Of a stretch of 64,000 bases of DNA, positions 11,420-21,317 are shown piece by piece. The stretch lies in the NCBI GenBank assembly GCA_963931865.1, contig OZ007516.1:9858464-9922463 (forward strand). Reading direction: 5' to 3'. The first letter of the stretch is position 1; every line of letters starts with the position of its first letter. The DNA is from Axinella damicornis. Taxonomy: Eukaryota > Porifera > Demospongiae > Axinellida > Axinellidae. Under the pieces are notes generated by a model that saw nothing but the letters and a program-made list of their open reading frames with translations, had not been told where the DNA came from and ran no database searches. The position numbers and the translations under genes are program-made.

Positions 11420-12320
11420 TTAATTACCTGTATAATGGCTGCCATGCATCAATGTGCCCACCTCCCCGTACCACAAACTGATTTCCCCCAGGCATTTGGC
11501 CTGGCCAATGTCCTTGCGACACAGCTGATCGGTAGGATCTTGGAGTGCTGCCTCCTGCAGTAAACTTGGATGTTGGGCAATAAGTGCTGAGGTTCCTATA
11601 CAGCGACACAAAGGAACATGAACAGATGGCTCAGGTGGGGTACAGATGTTACTTATTGTTGATTATGTTACTTCTTTTCAATATATGCAAGTGCTAATTA
11701 GGCAACACTGATTTCATTCTACCTTGATATCCTTGTGTGTAGGGCCTAGTCTGTGACCAGACTCTGAGTATATGGGGGTCTGGTGTTCCGAGCTACGTTA
11801 TTGTCACAGAGGGCGGGCCTGCCCTCGCTCGGATTTGAAAATCAGATGACAGAATGTGATTGATGTAGGCAGTCATAGGCAATCAGGCAGATGGAATGCT
11901 AGCCTCGTTCCCAGTACCCCCACTTACCAAGATGTGATGGCAGGTTGAAAGTGTCATTGTAGGCCTCAGCAAAACCTTGAAATGACACCCAAGAGTGAAA
12001 GGATATCAAGCGGTTAACACATGCATTAACCATGGATGTCCAAGTGACTACAAATCCAAAAGAAGTGATGGCAATGCTAAATGGACAGTCTGGAAATAGC
12101 CGTGTTAATCAATGTTCTCCTTTTTGCCTTTCCCATGATCCAAAAAGCAGGATCCAATGATAAATCAGTTAGCTATGTCTGAATTCCTGAAGCCTCTTCA
12201 ATCGTCGTGCAGACAAATCTAGCAGTTTATTGTTCTTCAACAACACCTCCACAGCTTGTTTTACCTCGGTTACCGAGGGCTTTTTATGGATCCTCGCAGC
12301 TTTCAGCTGCTCCAAGCACT
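11420..12320 (-). pseudogene. N-terminal exons of the KDZ-like transposase
   Basis: Reading the minus strand from 12320, a helical basic block (LEQLKAARIHKKPSVTEVK, then LLKNNKLLDLSARRLKRLQE) is followed at 12100-11930 by WTSMVNACVNRLISFHSWVS and EAYNDTFNLPSHL, ending at a GTAAGT donor (about 11930). A further open block at 11611-11430 leads toward the core exon. These have protein-like composition and the right order and strand to be the amino-terminal part of the transposase, but exact exon limits are uncertain and no catalytic residue can be assigned here. Confidence 0.45.
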
Positions 12321-12625
12321 GTTACACTGGTGGTTGTGTAGCTCCAGTAAGTGAGAAAACCGGATGGTAGGGCTCCAGTTGGTAGGGCACTTGCACCAGT
12401 TGGTAGGGCCTAGCCTCCTACCAGACCCTACCTCAGATCCGCCACTGGGGATATCCCATTTGGACTGGTAGCTGTGCTGACCTTGGTAGCTACTGGCAAC
12501 GTTGTGTGTCTACTAACACCAAAGTTCAAAAGCTGATTGAGGTGGGGTTTATTGGTTCTCTAATCTCCCTTGCCTTCTTGGCCTTCGCATCCATCATGTC
12601 AACCGTGGTTAACTACTGTAGCAGC

Positions 12626-13013
12626 TAGTCTCGGAACCAGACCCTTCGTGCGGGGGAGGAGGAAAGGGTCTGGGCACGTTCCTACATTCGAGTTGTCCTC
12701 ACGGAACGTAATTATGCGTGGTAATTAGCGATCAACTGCGATACCACGCGTACGATCACAGTCGACTTGCTCGTTGCTCTCCTCGACTTGTCAGTCACTC
12801 GCGGGTAACGCGGTACGGCACAGCGATTCGCCATGTCTAGTCACTCACTGGCGACACAGAAAGCCTGGAGAAAAATCATTTCCCTGACGTCATTCGCAAT
12901 CAACGCTTCTGATTCGTTAGGTCAACATTCCGACCTGGGGACAACTCGAATGTAAGATGGTGCCCAGACCCTTTCCTCCTCCCCCACCTGAAGGGTCTGG
13001 TTTTCCGAGACTA
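12626..13013. mobile_element. Mutator-like MITE inserted 9 bp inside the integrase transposon's left end
   Basis: Termini TAGTCTCGGAACCAGACCCTT and AAGGGTCTGGTTTTCCGAGACTA flank a 388-bp element. The exact 9-bp duplication TGTAGCAGC at 12617-12625 and 13014-13022 consists of the first 9 bases of the host transposon. A 9-bp target duplication is characteristic of Mutator-like elements. It is younger than the transposon it hit and may block its transposition by displacing the left tip. Confidence 0.92.
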
Positions 13014-13172
13014 TGTAGCAGCCCCATTAGGGCGGTTGCCGCGTTAGGGCATCCGCTATGAATGCAATTAAAATCCGCCGCGTTCGTCCGGATGCTGCCC
13101 TAATCGGGCAAACCGACAGTCATAAGCGCCCTGCTAACATGGATAGGCGCCAAGCGTGCATTGCATGGTGTA
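13014..13172 (+). repeat. Left terminal inverted repeat of the integrase transposon
   Basis: This 159-bp repeat matches the reverse complement of 23418-23576 with only a handful of differences (for example GCTATGAATG versus GTTATGAATG). It contains two palindromic blocks, CCCCATTAGGGC and GCCCTAATCGGGCA, that recur in the internal satellite. The first nine bases are duplicated by the MITE insertion, so the original tip is at 12617. Confidence 0.95.
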
Positions 13173-13353
13173 CGTACTACATGCTTACCAAAGAGGATAC
13201 GCATCCTTGCTAGTACCACAGTTGAGCTCAGCATGCAATAATGATATATTCAGGCACCCTTAACCATGCAGGTGAGCACTATAGCTAAAGGAAACGTGCT
13301 GCAACCTGCGTGCATGGTTGTGGTTATAGATATGAATGAATGAATTGAACTAG

Positions 13354-13440
13354 ACTGGATTGCAATGCACATTTTTTTTGCTCTGCCCTAATTGGGCACC
13401 CCTTGCATCCAGCCTGGTCGACAGTACAACATGATGGCTT
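13354..13440 (-). repeat. Single inverted satellite monomer in the left arm
   Basis: The stretch GGATTGCAATGCACAT ... CTGCCCTAATTGGGCACCC ... CAGCCTGGTCGACAGTA is a diverged, inverted partial monomer of the right-arm satellite (21318-23300). It gives the transposon matching subterminal sites on both sides, one on the left and about fourteen on the right. Confidence 0.75.
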
Positions 13441-14040
13441 GATATAAACTACCTCAGTCATGCTTGTCACACTCATAGGGTATGAAGTCTTGCAGTTGAT
13501 TAACATTGCTAAAGGCTGTTGTCACCAAGTTGCACAGAAGGAATTAGCTATACTAATGCATTGTAATTGTTTTGTGTGAATGGGATTTGGTTACTTTGTG
13601 TACTCAGTGACTCGGTGCATGATTCTTTGTGCAGTGATTCTTTTGTGCAGTGATTCTTTGTGCAGTGATGCTTTGAGTATTGTTTTTTTGTGTTATAGCA
13701 CTGGCTAAGCTCTGTTCTATGGCTCAATCCTTTGTGTATTGTTAGGTTTGGCCTCGCCCTTGTATGGGTGTGCTGTGTAAGATATATTGAAAACTCAGTA
13801 GTCAGTTGCTTGGCTTTGCTACAGCTCTTATGAATGTTAATTCTCCTCTACCCTTTTGACAGCTGAATGGCTTATAATCAATTAATGTGAATCAATAGAT
13901 TGGATAGAGATAGCCAAATCATTTTCTAACAGTAAGCAACTGCAACTGACATGTGACGTCGATGTTTGGTCCCAAGTTGTTGCGAGGTAGCTAGTTCCAT
14001 GCATCGAAGTGCCTTGTAACATAGTAGAGAGTGCCTTGAA

Positions 14041-17000
14041 ATGGATGACTCTGAGGATGAGAATGGTAAGTAATGTAGTCAAACTAAATCCACTTGGCAT
14101 TGGAAATTGATATAATTATGGATAACTACCTCTATCTATTTGGAAGATTGTTTTTTTTCCTAACATAATTTGAAACACAGAGGCTCCTCACGGTGTGGTG
14201 GATAACAAAAGGTCTACTAGAAATCGAGGGCCCATGACCAAAGAGACGTATGAAAACATTTGGAAGTTTTTGAAAGGAAACCCAGGAATTGAGGTTTCAG
14301 TTACTGAATTTGCTGTTACTAACAGGAAAGTCCTTTTTGATCAAGGATCGCATGCCCGCCCTAAATTTCATCTGGGTATAGATTCTTCTAATGTTGAGGT
14401 ACTCTACAAGGTTGTTAGGGGACAGAATAAAGTTGTTCTTTACAAAGAGCAAGCGGAAGACAGGATCAAAGACATGCACCGCCCCAATGGGTCAGCCTGT
14501 ACAGCTATGGGAGCTAGGAAACTAGAGAAAACCTTTAGTGCCACATACTTTGTGAATGATGTACGACGACTTGTTCAAGAAACTTTGGACAAGTGTACGG
14601 GTAGATGCAAAGTGATGAAAACTCTAAGTGTTTCTGCACCTCCTCCAAAACCAGTCCGTACCTCCTACATAATGGAAAGGGTTCAGATGGATTTATTGCA
14701 GATATATGGCCCCAAAAGCCCTTTCAGTTCTGAAAGTGGTCACAACTATCGCCTTATCCTTTCAGTTATGGACTGCTTTAGTAAGTATTGCTGGTTGGCA
14801 CCTCTCCAAACTAAACAGACAGTTGAGGTAGCCAATGGACTTTGTGCAATCTTTAAGCAGTTTGGTTGCCCACACATACTTCATTCTGATAATGGTGGGG
14901 AATTTGTGTCAAATGTCACACAAATTCTTTGCTCCCAATTAAACATTAAAGTGATTCATGGGAGGCCTTACCACCCCCAGTCACAAGGGCAAGTTGAGAA
15001 CCTTAACAAAAGAGTGAAAAGAGCTCTGGTCTCGATGCTTTTGAAGTTCAAGAAAGATGATCAGGCTAAGATTTGGCCATCAATCTTGTGTGAAGTAGCA
15101 CAGCTGCTGAACAATACATTTAATAATGCTATTAAGGATATTCCATTCAGAGTATTCTTTGGTCGTGACTCTGGCCATTTTGGTTTGAACAACACATTTG
15201 GCCTATGGCCATCTGATGAGGAGCTGTTGCACCAAGGTGAGCTGCATACCACTAAACGACAACAACCAGAGAACACTGATGAAGCTGTTGTAGACATTCT
15301 GGACGACAACGACTTTGACATGTGTGTTGATTGCGATCCATCTGAAATCCGTGAATATAAAACAGAAGAATGTTTAAGCAGCGTATGTACTGCTGACATA
15401 TTTCTTGAGCTTTGCCGTGCTCGTGATGAAGTACAACGAAGGACAGTTGAAAACCTTGAACATAATGCCTTAAAAAATCATGTGGCTTACATTAAGAAGG
15501 CAGGTAAAGGTAGACATTTCACTGCTGGGCAAGAAGTTTTGTTCCCTAATCCCCAACAGCAAGGGCTGGTTAAAATCCTGAACACAAAGGGACGTATAGT
15601 GGATGCCCTCTCAGGTGACTACTATCATGTGTCGTTTGCTACAAATGATGAATGTGACAGTACTAGTGCTGAACCACATCAGAGTATTGCCCTCCATGCT
15701 TCCAGTTTGACTGCATACCTGACAAAGGAAACACCGGAACATATGGATGAGCCGGCAGGAAAGTGCAGAGATATTAACATTACAGATCAAATAGCACGGA
15801 TGGCAGACATTCAGCGTCTGAAGTTCTACAAATTAAAGCGAAATCAAACAGGAGTGCGCAAAGATGTCAATGCAGTCAAAGTACTAAACAATGCATTCTC
15901 CTTCCTTCACCAAACTGACACTACAATGTTTGATAACAGTCAGAATAGTCTGATGGAACTCTTTGTGTACCATCTTGACCTTCTGCTCCTTGCGGATATT
16001 ACTGATAACAAGGAAATCCAAACAAACCTTTTACAGTCTGTTGACACAATTGAAACTGCATTAAACACTAGTGGGTTCTGTTACTATCTTTCTGGTGTAC
16101 ATGCCTGGGAAACTTCAAGACACAGGAATCACATTCACCTGGAGTATGCATACAAAAATGCAGTAATTCCTGTGTTTATTTCAAGTAACCATTCTTGCGT
16201 AGACTGCCTCAAGAGTGGACCATGTACTCACCTTTGTTGCTATAAGTGGTATATAAACCTGGGAATTAAAAGTGGGCTTGTCGAGCGCAGTGGAGAGAAC
16301 CTGAAACTGAAGGTAGATGCTGCTTTTAAACATACAGAGCCCTGTACTTTATCTACATCTGATTCAATATGTTCTGTGTCAGAGGCTCTATCACTAGCAT
16401 CTGGGAGCAGGAAAAGGCCTCTTGTGTATAACGGAGACATCAACCAGACTGCCAAAAAACTTAAATGTTCTACCATTACCAAGAAACACACAAAGAAGAA
16501 AGCAAAAGAAACCAACCAAAAGCCCAAAGGGTTGTCGAAGCAATTGCTTGTGAAGTATAAATCTGAGACAACATCGATGCAAAAGACCATACATGTGGGT
16601 AAATACGTCTTTAAGAATCGATTGAGCACTATTCAAGTCATGATTGCTGGTCACCTGCAATGCTGGAATGATATAAGTGATGAACAGAAGAAGCATTTGT
16701 ATATTAATGTCAAATACTTTCATGACATAGTTGGCAATCATGCAAGTCAGTCAATACAGAAACAGGTTTCCTGCTGTAATTCACAACCTTGGATGCAATT
16801 CCAAGTATGTTCTGCATACTGTGGGCTATGTGCCCTTAACAATGCCTACGGTCAGGAGAGGTTTACTGTTGAACAATTGGACAATATAGCTGATGAGCTG
16901 TACCTAAGACAAATTGAACAGCTAGGTATGTCTCTCATTAATGAGCTCCAGATCCAGAGAAATATTAGTGGGTTCTACTCTGTAGACACTCTTTGCAAAG

Positions 17001-19125
17001 CTGTATCAGAAATGGGGGATGTCTTGGTGGATATTGATTTGACAGTTAAACAGATTGTTTCAGAAAACGTGAACCAAGACGACTTTTTAACAGAGTTTGT
17101 CTCAAAAGTCAACCCCCCATGCTCCCTTATTCTTGTCTGGAGAGAGAAAAATCATTATACATGTGTAAACATTCATTCTGGGGCATGCGCAGTATGGCAT
17201 CTCAACTCTTTGAAGACAAAGGCACAGATATTAATGTCTCGCCAATTGAAGACAATATTTCAGGGAGTTGAAGTGATCTGTTCTGATGGGACTATTATTA
17301 ACAACCTTCATGTGTTTCTTTTGGAGAGATCACAAAGACAGTCTAAACAGCCATTGCACATGCATCATATTGCTAAAGAACAACACAGCATTGAAGGTAA
17401 AATAGCAGCTAGAGTGACCACCTTTCACTTCCAAATTATTCTTGCAGATGTAAAGCTTGGAGAACAGAGGGCAGTCATTGCCTAGCTATATTATGTAAGT
17501 CCATTTGTCACATTCTGCATGCATCTCTTTTGCATGTCCTTGCAGTGCCAAGTAAAGATGATGCTCAATTATTAACAACCAAGAGTGTTGCATTCCCTCA
17601 ACATACTACACAAGCATCTGCAACAGTTTTTGTAACTCCACTAAATGTCATTCGTCAGACACACAGAAAATTTCACCAAGAAACCCCAGGTATCTTTTTA
17701 TAGGTATGTAGACTGCATGTCACCTGCTAAACTTATACCATTTTGCCATATAGATACTCAACTAATGAAACATAATCCTCCAAGCAGCGGGACAAACACT
17801 GCGGTAATTGCTGGAAACATGTAGTTACACTATAAATAAATACATTTATACCCACTTCTAAATTCACAGATCCAAGTTGATGAATCACCTTCTATCACAG
17901 TGCTGTGCAAGAAATGCCATACACACTACCCACTGCGGCAAGCACGGAACCATGCAAGCAAATGCATTCATGAAGTTACAGTGCCAAGGTTGTGTGCATA
18001 TAGTAGCTATGTATTAAAAATGTAATATTGCAGCCATTCAGGTCTTTTTTATCAGCCTTTCTTGGTTGTTATCTGTTAAATTTCCTTTTAGCATCAATCT
18101 TGCCTCCACGGCCAAAGTTCCACAATGTGATGTGGTTACCGCATCCTGTGAATCAAGTCAAACTCATCGTTGTTCACCACTGATATCAAGAACTCACAGT
18201 GAAGAAACTCAGTATTGTAATAGTAAGTAGCTGTAACAAAACCACTGCTGCTATGTAACTCATTTGAATGCATTTGTGTAGGTCCTGTCCCTCAGCCTAC
18301 AGTGAAAGCAAGTGCCACAATCTTGGAATATCTTCCTCTGAAGCAGTGCAAACTGTCTGCAAGTGATCTGAGACTTGTTGCCTATGGACGTGCTTTGAAT
18401 GACCATGTAATCAGAGTTCACGACTGTTGCATCAGGTTATATTATGTTCCATAATCAGATTTTGATACATACCTCGCAGGTGATCAACTTCTTCATGCAC
18501 CTTGTTAATGAAGCAGAGAAAAAAAGACATGAAGAAGTGAGTATTCATTACTGATTGAAGAACATTCCATTCATATATCAGGTTTGTTCTTATATCGCAG
18601 CTACACACTTAATGTGAGGGGAGGAAAAAGAGCTTTGTGTACCACCTCTTTCTTTTATGAATCTGTGATGCGACTAAAGGGTGGACAGAAAGGGTATTCT
18701 AGGAAGACAGTGGCAGCTCACATCAAGGTAGTCTACATGGCATCAACTGCTCAATTAATAGAAATGATAGACACTTCTTTGCAACAACATTCACAGGGGA
18801 AAATAACAGACCTCTCTCGTCTCTTAGTACCTATCAATTTTGGAGGATACCATTGGATTCTCCTGGTAAGGTGTATAGGGTTCTGTATGCATGGTGATGC
18901 TTATCTCATTCAGTATGCACATAGGTGTACGACTTTGATAAGCGGAAAGTCAAGAGTCTCGACTCCCTTAATTCTACTTCCAGCCATGCGCAACATGTGT
19001 CGAGCATAAGGTTAGCATAAGTGCACGTATTTCACTCTGTCCAGTTTGCACGACTTGTAACTGCATGTCTCTCCCCCCCCCCCCCCCCCCCCCCTTACCT
19101 TCCCCCACCCCCCCCCCCCTTACCT

Positions 19126-19158
<33 letters not shown>

Positions 19159-20887
19159 ACACACACACACACACACACCCAAAAGCCACTTCTTGAATAC
19201 CTTTTTGAAGATGAAGGCTATAGGCAGAATGTGGATGAATGGAACATTAAGCTTGTGAATGTAAGCATCCACTGCAAAATGAGTATTGATTTAATCAGTT
19301 TTACACTTGCATGATGTATACAGGATCTACCTCAGCAGGAGCCCCACAGTGTTGACTGTGGTGTGTTTGTTTGCAAGGTATTAATGATACTCTGCTGTGC
19401 ATAGTGCATGTACAATTGGATAAAGAAATCTGATTGTTGTTGTCAGTTTGCAGAGTGTGCGATTTGCAAGGACAACTTCCAATTTAGTGGAGATGCTGAT
19501 GTCCTCAGAAAATGGTTACTGCATGAGCTCATGACAAGGTTATATTACATCCGACATAGATGGAAGTGATTGTAATTAAATGTATGTATGTGGCATTTCA
19601 TATTAAAGCATCATCCATTTCAGCCCAAACTTGAGTGAATCGTTCATTAAAGGAGAAGGGTATGAAGAAGTTGTTGAAGAGTTCATGGAAGCCAGCACCA
19701 CAGAGGTACACATGATTATGTGTTCCCATATGTTAGAAAATAGATTAATCTGCTGATGAAATACTCTTCCAACCGTATTCCACCAAACTAATTTTATGGG
19801 TTGCTCTATTCTTTAGTTTAACCATTCCAAACTTCAAGAATACATCATTCAACACCATTCAGGTTACCACCATAAACTTCATTTTAGTCAAACAGGATAA
19901 AATACTGAGTTGATGATTGTTTGGTCATTGCCATTCAGCTGATGATGCACCAGACGACGAGCAAATATCAAGCTCTGAGTCAGAAGATGAACAAACTTTA
20001 CCCCAGATTGGTACATTGCACATTAACTTTCTTTACTGTTGTCAGTAAGCAGTAACAATCTTATGTCCATTACTGTTCACAGATGAAGGTGACATACTTA
20101 TTCCGGACATCTGGCCAGAAATTGCTACAGAAGACATGATATTTCACTCAACCACACCGAAAAGTTCTTATATGAGGGCTGTGAAGAAATTTCTGTCTTC
20201 TTCTACTAATGGTATCCCAATCAGGTGAAGTACTGCTATCAGTTTGTTGTACCATTAACTTACAGTCCTTTGTTTAGTTACTGTACATTGTTCTTGATTC
20301 TCAGAGATGGAAATATTGAGAGGAGTAAAATACACGCAGCATTGAAAAATGCAGAAGTGAGTATTTTCCTGCGTATGATCAGTTATAGCAACACAAATCA
20401 AGGTTATAGAGACTTGTTACTATCATTGCTGCAGGGTCATCTAAGGGACGTGGCCTGTAACCCGCAAAGCTCCTCCTATTATACCAACCTTGCCAAGTGT
20501 AGTTCCAGGAGAGCGACCTGGTTGCCAATGGACACTTGGCCTCTGTCGAATCCAATAATTGTAATTTTTTTAACAATGCCAAGAGGCATAATAAATAAAC
20601 CACACACACACTTAAAGTTGTTGTTTTTTTGTTACAGGTTAATGAGGTATTGTACTTTCTTCGTGCCATTGCGGATGGTCAAAAAGAAACCAGAAAGCAC
20701 TCAATTTCTCCTACATTACTGTCATCTGAGGTGTTATGGCCTGAGGTAAATGCACCAGTATCCCTGTATTCGTAACTGTGCATTAATACCGTTCATCTAA
20801 TTGCATGTACACGTATGTACTCAGGCAATGGCTGCTATTGTACAGCAAAACAAAGCAAGTGAAACTGTGATTAAGAACAGAGACTAG
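14041..20887 (+). CDS. Integrase-Josephin-zinc finger-Ulp1 (C48) polyprotein, 21 exons
   Basis: Exon 1 is 14041-14065 (MDDSEDEN); exon 2 (14181-17396) carries most of the protein. The integrase core has D in RVQMDLLQIYG, D in LHSDNGGEF and E in GQVENLNKR (spacing 65 and 35 residues), preceded by a degenerate H2C2 region. A chromo/SH3-like strand block (FTAGQEVLFP) follows, then a Cys-rich block, a basic NLS-like stretch and a Josephin domain: nucleophile in YCGLCALNN, His in KNHYTC, Asn in WHLNS. Exons 3-6 add a C2HC finger (LCKKCHTHYPLRQARNHASKC). Exons 7-14 encode an Ulp1 fold with GGYHWILL, VYDFD and PQQEPHSVDCGVFVCK. Exons 15-21 end at TAG 20885. Phases agree at every junction except exon 11/12 (19010/19186). 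Length is about 1,650 residues. Predicted roles are DNA integration plus removal of ubiquitin and SUMO-type modifiers. Confidence 0.85.
17397..17545 (+). other. Optional intron deciding whether the C48 protease is attached
   Basis: Donor GAAG|GTAAAA and acceptor CCTTGCAG|TGCC give an in-phase 149-bp intron joining the Josephin exon to exon 3. If it is retained, the frame stays open for 29 codons and stops at TAG 17483-17485, making an integrase-Josephin protein alone. A shorter in-frame intron (17397-17447) could also be removed and reaches the same stop. Two products from one gene are therefore possible. Confidence 0.55.
19073..19178. repeat. Poly(C) tracts and (CA)n at a splice acceptor
   Basis: Three C runs interrupted by TTACCTT-type spacers lead into about eleven CA repeats, ending 7 bp before the apparent acceptor AAAAG|CCACTT of the C48 exon. 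Expansion here has probably altered the natural acceptor, because this is the only junction where phases disagree. Confidence 0.85.
20356..20640. other. Intron with an embedded AT-rich repeat
   Basis: This intron separates exons ending ALKNAE and starting VNEVLY; both splice sites are canonical. The open stretches inside it are intronic. The sequence around 20430-20560 looks like a small inserted repeat, but no terminal repeats are obvious. Confidence 0.5.
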
Positions 20888-21317
20888 TACTCAAGAATAT
20901 GTAGCTAGTTGTATTGATTATTATTCTACACTGAACATTTGTGCATGTTTGATTACTTAGATGGTTTACCCTACATGTTTCACACAAAGCGTATTAGTTT
21001 CTGGTATGTCTGGTCAGCTGCAGCCTGCATTATATTAAAGTCATGGTTTGTATAATTGTGAATGTTTCATTGATTTGGTTCACTTTTCCAGCCAGTGTAT
21101 GTAAAGTACATGTTTTGTGCAAAGTTTAATTTACTCTCGTAATGACATTAATTTTCAACGTGCACAAGCAAACACATGGGGTTAGCAGCAACACTGCATG
21201 GAGGTTAGGAGTTAACAGTAGTAGTAGTAGTAAAAAGATGACTGTATAAGGATCGTCAATTATAGATAGTGGTGATTCTGCAGTATGCTAACAACTGTCT
21301 GAATGCAACCTGCAGCA
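20888..21317. other. 3' flank of the integrase gene
   Basis: AT-rich sequence follows the stop codon, with ATTAAA-like polyadenylation candidates near 21030-21040. A short (AGT)n run is at 21218-21232. No other feature is visible before the satellite begins. Confidence 0.5.

Larger units (their letters stand above)
6765..12448 (-). mobile_element. KDZ/Zisupton-like DNA transposon with 8-bp target duplication
   Basis: Termini CAGTGGCG...CGCCACTG are flanked by an exact 8-bp duplication GGGATATC (6757-6764 and 12449-12456). Its removal restores a receptor reading frame, so the boundaries are secure. Coding exons on the minus strand include a KDZ-type transposase core (10767-11270), N-terminal exons (11920-12320) and a P-loop-like protein region (7760-9470). 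A truncated LINE (6815-7475) and half of a Mutator-like element (9800-9925) have inserted inside. An 8-bp duplication fits both hAT and, as I recall, Zisupton; the transposase-like core decides for KDZ. The copy is decayed, with several frameshifts. Confidence 0.72.

Noticed and set aside
20225..20749. 174-residue ORF spanning two exons
   Set aside because: Canonical splice sites and matched phases show that 20357-20637 is an intron; the ORF is read-through.
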